Below are positions 34,670-43,381 of a DNA stretch of 64,000 bases, piece by piece (position 1 is the first letter of the stretch; each line of letters opens with the position of its first letter). Source of the stretch: CAWDCV01 sp963728125 (GTDB lineage Bacteria > Actinomycetota > Actinomycetes > CAWDCV01). The stretch spans positions 62,001 to 126,000 of the forward strand of contig CAVSIZ010000019.1 of the NCBI GenBank assembly GCA_963728125.1. Direction: 5' to 3'. The notes under the pieces are model-generated. The model worked only from the letters and a program-made list of their open reading frames with translations. It did no database searches and had not been told where the DNA came from. The translations under genes were made by a program, and so were the position numbers.

Positions 34670-35665
34670 TCAGCTGTTCAGCTCGCCGAGGGCGGCGATG
34701 GCGTACTCGTGGGTCTTCTCGGCGTCGTCGAGCGCGGCGAGGTAGCGCTCGGCGTCGAGTGCGGCGGCGCAGCCGGTGCCGGCGGCGGTGACGGCCTGCC
34801 GGTAGGTGTGGTCGACGACGTCTCCTGCAGCGAACACGCCCGGCATGTTGGTCCGGGTTGAGGGGGCGTCGACGAGGATGTACCCCTCCTCGTCGCGGTG
34901 GATCTGGCCGGCGAACAGGTCGCTGCGCGGATCGTGCCCGATGGCGACGAACAGGCCGCCGAGCTCGAGCGTCGACTCCTCACCGGTGTGCACGTTGCGG
35001 ACCCGAGCTCCGGTCACGTGGGTGTCGCCGAGAACGTCCACGACTTCGGTGTCCCAGAGGAACCGGATCTTGTCGCTGGCGAACGCGCGGTCCTGCATGA
35101 TCTTGCTCGCCCGCAGCGCGTCGCGGCGATGGATGACGATCACCGAGTCGGCGAACCGGGTGAGGAACGTCGCCTCCTCGAGCGCGGAGTCACCCCCGCC
35201 GACAACGGCGATGTCCTTGCCACGGAAGAAGAATCCGTCACAGGTCGCACACCACGAGACGCCATGCCCAGCGAGCCGCTTCTCGTTGGCGAGTCCGAGC
35301 TCGCGGTACATGGACCCGGTCGCGATGATGACGGCGCGGGAGCGGTGGATGGTGCCGGCGCTGTCCTTGACAGCTTTGGTCTCCCCGGACAGGTCCACCT
35401 CGACCACGTCATCGGTCACCAGCTCGGCACCAAAGCGCTCAGCCTGCGCGCGGAAGCTCTCCATCAGCGGCGGGCCCTGGATGCCCTCGGGAAAGCCGGG
35501 GTAGTTCTCCACATCGGTGGTGTTCATCAGCGCGCCGCCCCAGGACACCGAGCCCTCGAAGACGAGCGGGTTCAGGTTCGCGCGGGCGGCGTACAGCGCG
35601 GCCGTGTAGCCGGCCGGGCCCGAGCCGATGATGATGACGTTGCGCACGCTCTGCTCAACCGTCAC
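34670..35665 (-). CDS. trxB: Thioredoxin-disulfide reductase
   Basis: NADPH-dependent flavoenzyme of 331 residues that reduces thioredoxin. FAD motif GSGPAG (14-19), redox-active CATC (139-142), NADPH motif VVGGGDSALEEA (from 155) and the C-terminal FAD motif GVFAAGDVVD are all present. GTG 35665 starts it. It lies 90 bases after the anti-sigma gene, same strand. Confidence 0.97.
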   Translation of the reverse strand: MTVEQSVRNVIIIGSGPAGYTAALYAARANLNPLVFEGSVSWGGALMNTTDVENYPGFPEGIQGPPLMESFRAQAERFGAELVTDDVVEVDLSGETKAVKDSAGTIHRSRAVIIATGSMYRELGLANEKRLAGHGVSWCATCDGFFFRGKDIAVVGGGDSALEEATFLTRFADSVIVIHRRDALRASKIMQDRAFASDKIRFLWDTEVVDVLGDTHVTGARVRNVHTGEESTLELGGLFVAIGHDPRSDLFAGQIHRDEEGYILVDAPSTRTNMPGVFAAGDVVDHTYRQAVTAAGTGCAAALDAERYLAALDDAEKTHEYAIAALGELNS

Positions 35666-35755
35666 GTGGTCGATACTCCCTGTGTAAATCGTCGAAATCG
35701 CTGAATCGCTTCTGTGCCCGGTGCAACGGATCCTAGAGCGCGAGCATTCCCACGC

Positions 35756-36619
35756 TCAGGGACGCGGGACGCGCGTCGCGACGATCAGGTCGTCGTCGCT
35801 CGCCGAGCACGCTGCTCCCACGACACGGACGTCGAGGTAGACGTTATCGGTCGGGTCGGGCAGCACGAGGATGGCCGCCGGTTGCCCCTCGTACGTCGCA
35901 AAGTCGACGGCGAGCGGCGTCACGCCCGTACGGCCGGTCAGCGCCTCGATGCAGGCCGCGAGCCCCGTCGGCGTCGTCAGCGATCCCAGCTCCTCGGTGG
36001 CGCCGCTCGCCAGGGATGGCTCACCCGAGGTGTCTCCCAACCCAGGTACGGCCCCGGGCGCCGCTTCTCGACCGTCTGCGGCCGCATCGTCCGTCCCCAG
36101 CAGGGCCTGCACCTGCTCGTCCAGGGTGTCCGCGGTGTAGTCGCGGCTGTCCGGCGGAGCAGCGAGCGTCGCGTCGGGCGCCTCCGCGGCTCCGTCGGCT
36201 TCAAGGGCGGCGCCAGAGACGCTGGATGTCGAGGACTCCGGCGCATCGAGTGCGCGCAGACCGAGCACGGCGCCGGTGACGCCGAGAACGGCTGCGGCTG
36301 CAGCGCCGATCCACACCGGCATCCGCCGGGTTCGTCGGGCGCGAGCAGGCGTCGTGATCGCCTCTCGCGGTGTCGACGCGGTCAGCGGCGGTTCCGCCTG
36401 CAGCGCCGCCTCGATCCGCATCGCAACGTCGTCGGGCATCCGAGGTGAGGGCGCAGCAGCCAGCAACGTCGGAATGTCCCTCAGATCGACCGCCACCTGT
36501 CGGCAGTCGGTGCAGTGGGCCAGATGCTCGTCGACGGCGGACTGCTCCGCCGCCGGCAGTAAGCCCTCGGCGGCGTCGGCGAGCACCTCTGCGGGCACGT
36601 GCCCGGTGTCGCTCGTCAT
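35756..36619 (-). CDS. Anti-sigma factor of SigM-type (zinc-binding, membrane)
   Basis: Protein of 287 residues. A cytoplasmic zinc-binding anti-sigma motif is seen as H32-x3-C36-x2-C39 in EHLAHCTDCRQ; one membrane helix follows (about 102-122, VWIGAAAAAVLGVTGAVLG), then an extracytoplasmic part of about 165 residues rich in Asp, Ala and Ser. It should sequester the sigma factor encoded just upstream; the ATG overlaps the sigM stop (ATGA). It corresponds to the gene between sigM and trxB in M. tuberculosis. Confidence 0.9.
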   Translation of the reverse strand: MTSDTGHVPAEVLADAAEGLLPAAEQSAVDEHLAHCTDCRQVAVDLRDIPTLLAAAPSPRMPDDVAMRIEAALQAEPPLTASTPREAITTPARARRTRRMPVWIGAAAAAVLGVTGAVLGLRALDAPESSTSSVSGAALEADGAAEAPDATLAAPPDSRDYTADTLDEQVQALLGTDDAAADGREAAPGAVPGLGDTSGEPSLASGATEELGSLTTPTGLAACIEALTGRTGVTPLAVDFATYEGQPAAILVLPDPTDNVYLDVRVVGAACSASDDDLIVATRVPRP

Positions 36620-37218
36620 GTCTCGTTTCCGCCCTGAAGGTCGCGTTGCTGCACCGATGCGACGCCCGCGGAGGTCGGGTGGTTCCGCAGGTGCCGGAGA
36701 AGAGGCAGCAATTTCGCCCGCCCACGTGCGCAGCGACTCTTGATCGTGCCGGGAGCGACGCCGAGGATCCCGGCTGCCTCCTCGACCGACCAGCCCTGCA
36801 TGTCGACGAGCACGAGAGCCGCTCGTTGCTCAGGCGGCAGCGTCGCGAGGGCGGCGGCGACGTCCAGGGCCGTCTCCACCCGGCCCGCGGTGTCCGGCAC
36901 GGGGTCGAGGATGTCCTCGCCGGGCAGCGGCACGGTCGGTCGCGACGTACGACGACGAATCCGGTCGAGGCACGCATTGACGACAATGCGGTGCAACCAG
37001 GTGGTCACTGCGGAGTCACCACGGAACGATCCCGCAGCTCGGTATGCGGAGATCAGGGCGTCTTGGACCGCATCCGCGGCCTCTTCCCGGTCGCCGAGCG
37101 TGCGCAGCGCTACCGCCCAGAGCCGGTCCCGATGGCGACGGACGAGCTCGGCGAATGCATCCGGGTCCCCGGCAACATGCGCGGCCAGCACCTCCGCGTC
37201 GTCCCTGGGCTCGCCCAC
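36616..37218 (-). CDS. sigM: ECF RNA polymerase sigma factor SigM
   Basis: Protein of 200 residues. Region 2 (FAELVRRHRDRLWAVALRTLG, then EEAADAVQDALISAYR and SAVTTWLHRIVVNACLDRIRR) and region 4 (LPPEQRAALVLVDMQGWSVEEAA, ILGVAPGTIKSRCARGR) are typical of an ECF factor. Named by synteny: between the murJ block and anti-sigma-trxB-trxA. GTG 37218. In mycobacteria SigM responds to envelope or oxidative stress. Confidence 0.92.
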   Translation of the reverse strand: MGEPRDDAEVLAAHVAGDPDAFAELVRRHRDRLWAVALRTLGDREEAADAVQDALISAYRAAGSFRGDSAVTTWLHRIVVNACLDRIRRRTSRPTVPLPGEDILDPVPDTAGRVETALDVAAALATLPPEQRAALVLVDMQGWSVEEAAGILGVAPGTIKSRCARGRAKLLPLLRHLRNHPTSAGVASVQQRDLQGGNET

Positions 37219-37284
37219 GCTTGAGAAGGGTAGAGCCGGGAAGCGGAGAGCCGAGCGCGGAAGACGCTCGTCCTGTTCCTGGCG

Positions 37285-38784
37285 TCAGCTCGAGACCGTG
37301 ACCTCGCGGATACCGCCGCGGAAGTCGGCGCCCTCGGCAGGCAACGATGTCAGCCAGACCAGCAGGTAGCGGGCCTGCACCGTGTCGTCCGGCTGGAGAG
37401 TCACCTGGCGGCCGGCATCGGTCGCGCTCGCCACGACGGTGTAGTCGTCCGCACTCGCTCCCTTCGCGTCCGCTGCCCGCAGCTCCAGAGACGTGCCCGA
37501 GCCCACCAGGTCGACGGTCACGCTCCGCACCGAAGCCACGGACCCGAGGTCCAGGACGACGCCGACACCGGGCTTGAGCCCGCCGAGATCGGGTCGGCGC
37601 TTGTACGAGCTCGTCGTCCAGGCGGTATCGGCGTCGCCGTCATACGCGAGCTCGACCTGGTCGCCGTTCTCCTCGCCCCCACCGCCGGGATCGAAGTCAT
37701 CAGCATTCGCGATAGTCACCGTCGAGGCGTCGTCAGAAGAGGCTGCTCCTGACGCCGACGCGCCAGGGTCGGCTGTCTCGGTTGCCGACGGGGCATCGTC
37801 ATCCATGGCCGCAGCGACCAGCTGTGCGGCGACCAGCCCGACACCGCAGATCAGCAGCGCGGCCACGATGTACCGCGCGAGGCGGGTCGTCCGCCCGGCC
37901 GGCTGTTGCGGTGGCGGTGACGCGTGGCGGATCCGCGCCACGCCGTCCTGCCCAGGCGGTGTCGGCGTGTTGACGACCGACGCGGGCGGCGCAGATACGG
38001 CAACAGAAGCCGCGGCGAGGGCGCTGGCCAGCTCCCCCGGAGTGGACAGCGGATCGGCGGAGCGCGGGGGTGTCCCGAGGACCCGGTCGGAAACGTCGTC
38101 GAGGACGGCGGGCACGCCGGCCAGCACCTGGCGCGGGCTACACAGCCGGCCGTGCTCGAGCGGAGCGTCGGGGACCGACGACGACGCCTGTCCCTGCGGC
38201 CACCGTGCGGTGAGACCCGCATAGAGGATCGCGGCGGCGGCGCGGGTGTCCCGCGCGACGGCCTGGCCGTTGCGTAGCGCGGTCCCAGCGCCAGTGTCGG
38301 CGGACACGACCGCGTCCACGCCGAGCCCGAGGATCTTCACGCCGCCGCTGTCGGTTCGCATGACGCACTCGGGTCGCAGCGCCAGGTGGTAGAGGTCCTG
38401 GGTGTGCGCCGAGGCCAGCGCCTGCGCCACGTCGAGGGTGATCGAGCGAGCGTCGGCTGGCGACAGCGGGCCGCTCATCCGCAGCAGCGACGCGAGGTCG
38501 GTGCCCGCGATCCACTCGTCAACGACGTAGACCAGCCCGTCCTCGTCGTTGACGTCAAGAACTCGGCTGAAACGCGAGTCGAGGACGAGTGAGGCCGAGC
38601 GAGCCGCGGCGGCCACTTCGTCGACGAGTGGGGAGGCGTTCTCGATCGTCCGCACGCCCACCTGGCGAAGCAGCAACTCGTCTGTCGCACGCCAATAGCT
38701 CGTGCCCTCGCCGTCGGTCAGACGTTCCTCGAGGCGGTACCGCTTCGCGAACCGGGTGCCGGGGCGTACGGAGTCGGTCTGCAC
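37285..38784 (-). CDS. MurJ-associated pseudokinase with discoidin-like extracellular domain
   Basis: Protein of 499 residues. The N-terminal kinase-like domain (to about 260) lacks catalytic motifs: HLALRPE replaces the HRD loop and ILGLGVD replaces DFG, so it is predicted inactive. A transmembrane helix (YIVAALLICGVGLVAAQLVAAAM, about 320) leads to a C-terminal beta-sandwich (LAYDGDADTAWTTSSYKRR) like a discoidin/galactose-binding domain. In M. tuberculosis this part is fused to MurJ (Rv3910) and binds FhaA when phosphorylated; here it is separate, 111 bases after murJ. Probably a regulator of lipid II flipping. Confidence 0.9.
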   Translation of the reverse strand: MQTDSVRPGTRFAKRYRLEERLTDGEGTSYWRATDELLLRQVGVRTIENASPLVDEVAAAARSASLVLDSRFSRVLDVNDEDGLVYVVDEWIAGTDLASLLRMSGPLSPADARSITLDVAQALASAHTQDLYHLALRPECVMRTDSGGVKILGLGVDAVVSADTGAGTALRNGQAVARDTRAAAAILYAGLTARWPQGQASSSVPDAPLEHGRLCSPRQVLAGVPAVLDDVSDRVLGTPPRSADPLSTPGELASALAAASVAVSAPPASVVNTPTPPGQDGVARIRHASPPPQQPAGRTTRLARYIVAALLICGVGLVAAQLVAAAMDDDAPSATETADPGASASGAASSDDASTVTIANADDFDPGGGGEENGDQVELAYDGDADTAWTTSSYKRRPDLGGLKPGVGVVLDLGSVASVRSVTVDLVGSGTSLELRAADAKGASADDYTVVASATDAGRQVTLQPDDTVQARYLLVWLTSLPAEGADFRGGIREVTVSS

Positions 38785-38895
38785 GTCCCTCCCCAGGCGT
38801 CGGCTGCGTCCGGTATGCCACCAATAAGCAATGGTAGGTGCCAGCAGGCCCGGTCACCCCCGGAACGAGCCAGGACGCCCCAGCCGGGTGTCGCG

Positions 38896-40536
38896 CTAGC
38901 GGCGCAGCAGCCGACCGCCGATCAGGTTCGTCAGTTCGCGCACCTCGCGGACATCCAGCGTTCGGCAGACGATCACATAGGTGCCGACGTACAGGAGGCC
39001 GGCCACGATCGTGGCCACCAGGATCTGGACCCGGCCGCCGCCGAGCAGGAGGAGCAAGCCGATCTGGACGCTGCCCGCGAGCACGGCAGCGGCGAGGGAC
39101 GCCCCGAGGATGCGCCAGTACGTCCGCCGCGTCGTGGCGTCGCGAAGTGACCCGATGCGTCGGCTCAGCACCCGGCGGGACAGCCACAGGCCGACCGTGT
39201 ACGACAGCGCGAAGCCGAGCGCGAGCCCGAGCACCTTTACCGAGGGAAGCAGCGAGGAGAACAGCAGTGATGCGCTGACGTTGATGACATTGACCGCGAG
39301 CCCGAGCAGTGCGACAGCACGGGTGTCCTCTTGGGCGTAGAACGCGCGATGCAAGATATAGAAGGACGAGAACGGCACCAGGCCGAGCGCGAACACCGCG
39401 AGCAGCGCGCCGATGGAGGCGCCGTTGGCGAAGCCGTACAGCGCCGGACCGATGGCGACGCCGAACAACACGAAGAACACCGATGACGGCACCAGCACGA
39501 CCGCCGCCAGCCGCAGTCCCGCCGTCAGATCGTCGCGCAGCATGTCGAGCCTGTTGTCTGCAGCATGCCTGCTGATGCGCGGCAGTAATGCTGTCGCGAT
39601 CGACACCGTCGCGATGCCGTGCGGGAGGATGAACAGCAGATAGGCGTTTTGGTACGCCGCATAGCCAGCCTCGGCGGTGTCGCTCAACGCACCGTCGGCG
39701 GCCACGGTGTTCGCGATGCGGATGATGACGAGCAGCGACACCTGGTTGACGAGGACGTACAGGAACGTCCACGCCGCAAGGTTTCCTGCCCTACCGAGCC
39801 CGGCGCCGCGGTAATCGAACCGTGGGCGCCATCGAAAGCCCACGCGACGCAGCGATGGGACGAGGACGACGGTTTGCGCGATGACGCCGAGCAGCGTGCC
39901 GATGCCAAGCAGGGCAGCTTCGGACGACGTGATCTGGTCGGGCTCGGGTGCCCGGGTAGGAAACCCGACGGCGTAGAGGAAAGCGATGCCGGTGGCGATG
40001 ACGACGATGTTGTTGAGGATGGGCGCGAACATGGGCGCCGCAAAGCTTTCTCGGCTGGTCAGCACCTGCTGGAACATCACGAAGATGCCGTAGAACAGGA
40101 TGCCCGGCAGCGTGTAGCGGGCGAACGCGACGGCGACGTCGTACTGCGCGGGGATCGCATCAGAGATGCCGTACAGCCGCATGATGAAGGGCGCACACGC
40201 CACAGCAACGATGGTGATGACGACGAGAATGATGGTGACGAGCGTCAGGAGTCGTTGCGCGTAGGCGAGGCCCTGGTCGGCGTCGTCCTTCATGTGCCGG
40301 ACGAGCTGCGGGATGAAGACGGCGTTCAGCGCGCCACCGATGAGCAAGAAGTACAGCACCGTCGGGATCGTGAACGCGGTGGCGTACGCGTCGCCGAGCA
40401 GGCCGGTGCCAACCGCGGCGACGATGACGTAGCTGCGCGCGAACCCGGTCAAACGCGACAGCATCGTGCCGACGGCCATCGTGCTGCTGGATCGCAGCAG
40501 GGCCGGCCCCGTCCCCGAGGCCGTGATGTCTGTCAC
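38896..40536 (-). CDS. murJ: Lipid II flippase MurJ
   Basis: Polytopic membrane protein of 546 residues (about 14 helices) of the MVF family that moves lipid II across the membrane for peptidoglycan synthesis. It begins with a hydrophobic region after LLRSSSTMAVGTMLSRLTGFAR, the usual MurJ start, and has FYGIFVMFQQVLTSRESFAAPMFAP and FSSFYILHRAFYAQEDTRA. GTG 40536 overlaps the DUF6049 stop. No fused kinase-like domain. Essential. Confidence 0.96.
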   Translation of the reverse strand: MTDITASGTGPALLRSSSTMAVGTMLSRLTGFARSYVIVAAVGTGLLGDAYATAFTIPTVLYFLLIGGALNAVFIPQLVRHMKDDADQGLAYAQRLLTLVTIILVVITIVAVACAPFIMRLYGISDAIPAQYDVAVAFARYTLPGILFYGIFVMFQQVLTSRESFAAPMFAPILNNIVVIATGIAFLYAVGFPTRAPEPDQITSSEAALLGIGTLLGVIAQTVVLVPSLRRVGFRWRPRFDYRGAGLGRAGNLAAWTFLYVLVNQVSLLVIIRIANTVAADGALSDTAEAGYAAYQNAYLLFILPHGIATVSIATALLPRISRHAADNRLDMLRDDLTAGLRLAAVVLVPSSVFFVLFGVAIGPALYGFANGASIGALLAVFALGLVPFSSFYILHRAFYAQEDTRAVALLGLAVNVINVSASLLFSSLLPSVKVLGLALGFALSYTVGLWLSRRVLSRRIGSLRDATTRRTYWRILGASLAAAVLAGSVQIGLLLLLGGGRVQILVATIVAGLLYVGTYVIVCRTLDVREVRELTNLIGGRLLRR

Positions 40537-42698
40537 GGCGTCGTTTCCTCGATCCGATCCTCGGCGGGTGCTGCCTCCTGCGGTGGCTCGGGCGGCGGGA
40601 TGGTGGCTCGCCGAGTCGTCCGCGTACGGGCCCGGCGGCGCATCGCGCGCCTGGTCAGCCGTACGGCGGAGGCCAGGAACAGAACGGCCATCGCGGCCCC
40701 GGTGATGAACGCCGCAAGCGTGCCGTACTCGGTTGCCCGCACTTGAATAGGAATGGAATCGCCGAACGGCTGCCCAGACGGGGTGACGAGCTGCAGGTCA
40801 ACGTCGACCAGACCGTTCGCCGTCGCCTCGGCCGTGACCGTCACCTGCGTCGTGCGCCCCGGCTGAACTGTGACGGGGTCCGGCTGCTGCACGCGCAGCG
40901 CGGCGCTGTTGCGCGGGGTCACCCGAAGCGCGACGTTGACGGCTTCGTCGAGGTCGTTGGCGATCGAGACGCCGAACGTGCCCTCGTGACCGCCGAGGAT
41001 GACGTCACGGCCCGCGATCAGGCGGACGCCGCCCTCGACTGCGGACAGCTTGCGGACCGACTGAGCGAGCAGCGCGCTGCCACCGTCGGTCTGGCCGCGC
41101 CAGGCGGACGACTCGGCGCGCAGGATGCCCTCGTCGAACTGCGCCGCGGTGGACTGGTCGGCGAGCAGTGAGGACACCGTGGCCAGGTCCTCCTGCACTG
41201 CGGCGACATCGGCGAGGTAGTCCGGAGGGAGCTCGGCTTGCTGGGCGGCTGCGGGATAGGCGACCGGGTCGCGGGAGACGTCCGGGACGGCTTCGGCGCG
41301 CAGCGTCGCGAGCGGGACGCGCGTCGTCCAGGCGGCCTCGGCGTCGGCCGCAAGCAGGGTGGTTGCCCACTCCTGCGTGACGGTCCATCGGCGCGGCGGC
41401 GCGAGCAGCACGGTCCGCGACACCGTGGGCCGCTCGCGGGCGATCATCAGCGTCTGCGCGAGCAGTTCCTGGCGTGCAGACACCAGCGTCCGTCCTGCGG
41501 GATCCAGCGCGCGGCTCGCGGCAGCGTCGACGACGAGCCCGTCCAGCTGCCCGCTGGCGGTGGGCAGGCTCGTCCGGCCGGTAGGCGTGAATGTGACGGA
41601 GCGGTCGGTGACGACAAGCTCGTCGCTCACGATGGCGGCGCGAGCACCAGCTGCCTGCAGCGCCGAGAGCGTTTCGCTGTCGCTCAATCCGCCTGGCGGC
41701 CAGGCGACGTCGGCGGTGACGTCGCGGCCGAGCACGGCCTCGGCGATCTCGGGTGCGAGCGTGCTCGCGAAGGTGAGGTTGTCGATGCGGTTGGCGCGAC
41801 GCAGCGCCACCACGTCGGGATCCGCGTAGGGCGTGGTCAGCACCGAGCTTGCCGGCCCCGCGCCGAGGACGGTGGTTGCCTGCGCCAGCCAGGTGGCAGC
41901 CACGTCGGCGCCGCCGCCGGGCAGCGTCCGAGACGGGTCGGCCGGGTCGCGAACGCGGTAGCCGTCCTGGTCGGCCATGTCGGCCACCGTCTCGAGCAGG
42001 TCCGGGTCGATCACCCAGGTGACCCCCTGGTCGGTGCCGGCGGCGAGCAAGCCGCCGAGCCGGCCGGTCGGCGCCAGGTCGGTCACCAGCTCGTCGTCGA
42101 CGAACACGCCGTCCGGGTCGCGCCGCGGGACGTCGACGAGGGGCAGCAGCCACGCCACCTGCACCGGCGCGTCCGTCGTGTTCGTCCCCGCTGAGCCTTG
42201 CCAGGGCAGGAACACCGGGCTCTCGTCGATGATGTCGGCTCGCCGCGACCCCTCGGTTCGGGCCAGCAGCTCGGTGGTGAGCACGTGCACGCCAGCCGTA
42301 CGCAGGCCGAGGGCGTCGACGTCGACGGCCACCGTCAAGGACAGTGTCGCGCCGGGGTCGAGGCCGGGCGCCACATCGACAAGCGAGCCGCGCACGATCG
42401 ACGACGCCTTCTCTATTTCCTCACCGGCGACGACGGCCGTGATCTCGCTGCGACCGGTCAGCCGCGCGGACAGCCGCAGCTGCACCTGCACGTCGTCGTA
42501 CGGCGTGTCCGTGGGGTTCGTCACCGTGCCGGAGAGGGTGAGGACCGTACCGGGCGTCGGCACGGCAGGTGCCATCGACGTGACGGCGACCTCGGCGACG
42601 GGGTCGGTCGGCTGTGCCGTCGTGGCCGTCGCCGTCGTCACGGGAAACGCCCAGGCGACGGCGAGCAACGCGGTGCCGAGCACAGCGACCGGCCTCAC
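40533..42698 (-). CDS. DUF6049 family secreted/membrane protein (Rv3909-like)
   Basis: Protein of 721 residues: signal peptide (MRPVAVLGTALLAVAWAFPVTT), a long extracytoplasmic part with Ig-like beta regions at both ends (about 35-150 and 570-650), and a C-terminal membrane helix (AAFITGAAMAVLFLASAV, about 665-682) with a basic tail. GTG 42698 has GAGGGG upstream. Matches the conserved gene between mutT4 and murJ in M. tuberculosis. Function unknown; co-transcription with murJ (4-base overlap) suggests a role in the envelope. Confidence 0.88.
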   Translation of the reverse strand: MRPVAVLGTALLAVAWAFPVTTATATTAQPTDPVAEVAVTSMAPAVPTPGTVLTLSGTVTNPTDTPYDDVQVQLRLSARLTGRSEITAVVAGEEIEKASSIVRGSLVDVAPGLDPGATLSLTVAVDVDALGLRTAGVHVLTTELLARTEGSRRADIIDESPVFLPWQGSAGTNTTDAPVQVAWLLPLVDVPRRDPDGVFVDDELVTDLAPTGRLGGLLAAGTDQGVTWVIDPDLLETVADMADQDGYRVRDPADPSRTLPGGGADVAATWLAQATTVLGAGPASSVLTTPYADPDVVALRRANRIDNLTFASTLAPEIAEAVLGRDVTADVAWPPGGLSDSETLSALQAAGARAAIVSDELVVTDRSVTFTPTGRTSLPTASGQLDGLVVDAAASRALDPAGRTLVSARQELLAQTLMIARERPTVSRTVLLAPPRRWTVTQEWATTLLAADAEAAWTTRVPLATLRAEAVPDVSRDPVAYPAAAQQAELPPDYLADVAAVQEDLATVSSLLADQSTAAQFDEGILRAESSAWRGQTDGGSALLAQSVRKLSAVEGGVRLIAGRDVILGGHEGTFGVSIANDLDEAVNVALRVTPRNSAALRVQQPDPVTVQPGRTTQVTVTAEATANGLVDVDLQLVTPSGQPFGDSIPIQVRATEYGTLAAFITGAAMAVLFLASAVRLTRRAMRRRARTRTTRRATIPPPEPPQEAAPAEDRIEETTP

Positions 42699-42712
42699 CG
42701 AATGCCCCTCCG

Positions 42713-43207
42713 CTACGCCGAGAGCTCGAGCATGGAGTGCGCCGACGCGACCAGCCGCCGCTCGTCGGCGTACGCCAGCCGTTCCGGCAGGTCCGTGAGC
42801 GGCACCCAGGCGACCTCTTCGACCTCGATGTCCTCGTCCGACAGCGCGCCGCCGAACGCCTCGAGAAGGTAGTGGTGCACGGTCTTGTGAATGCGGCGGT
42901 CATCGACGACGAACCAGTAGTCGATGGTGCCGAGCGGCGCCAGCACCCGGCCGCGGATGCCGGTTTCCTCCTCGACCTCGCGGATGGCGGCGTCCTCGGC
43001 GGTCTCACCGTCCTCGAGATGACCCTTCGGCAGCGACCACAGCAGCCGGCCGTGCCGGTCATGGCGTCCGATCAACGCTGCCACCTGTGGCGCAGCAACG
43101 CGGTCGACGACGAGCCCGCCCGCGGAGGTCTCCTCGACCCGGCGTAGCCGCCGCCGCGCGCCGCCCGGCCGGCCCGAGCGGCGATCGCTGCGGCGCCGGG
43201 GACTCAT
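42713..43207 (-). CDS. NUDIX hydrolase (MutT4-like)
   Basis: Protein of 164 residues with a complete Nudix box, GHLEDGETAEDAAIREVEEETGI (Gly, the REVEEE pair and the final Gly-Ile in place), giving a metal-dependent pyrophosphohydrolase. The first 25 residues are basic. ATG 43207 (MSPRRRSDRRSG) preferred; an upstream in-frame extension lacks a ribosome site. It heads the operon to murJ (14-base gap). Substrate unknown. Confidence 0.9.
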   Translation of the reverse strand: MSPRRRSDRRSGRPGGARRRLRRVEETSAGGLVVDRVAAPQVAALIGRHDRHGRLLWSLPKGHLEDGETAEDAAIREVEEETGIRGRVLAPLGTIDYWFVVDDRRIHKTVHHYLLEAFGGALSDEDIEVEEVAWVPLTDLPERLAYADERRLVASAHSMLELSA

Positions 43208-43322
43208 CTCGCCAGCGTATCCACGGCACCAGCGTCCCCTCGCCGCTGTCAATGCGACCGCTCCCGATGCGATACGCGTCGAGTGAGGGCAATACGCGCC
43301 CTAGAACACGAGCATCGCCCTC

Positions 43323-43346
43323 AATGATCACGTAGACGTGATCATT
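43323..43346. promoter_or_regulatory. Perfect 24-base palindrome between mutT and pcnA
   Basis: Arms AATGATCACG (43323-43332) and CGTGATCATT (43337-43346) with spacer TAGA. It lies 116 bases upstream of the Nudix gene and about 36 bases upstream of pcnA, in the shared divergent promoter region. AT-rich against its surroundings. Candidate operator for a dimeric regulator of one or both operons; the regulator is not known. Confidence 0.6.
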
Positions 43347-43381
43347 TGGCGGGTCGTTGGCTGCCCGTACGCTTGGCTGCC

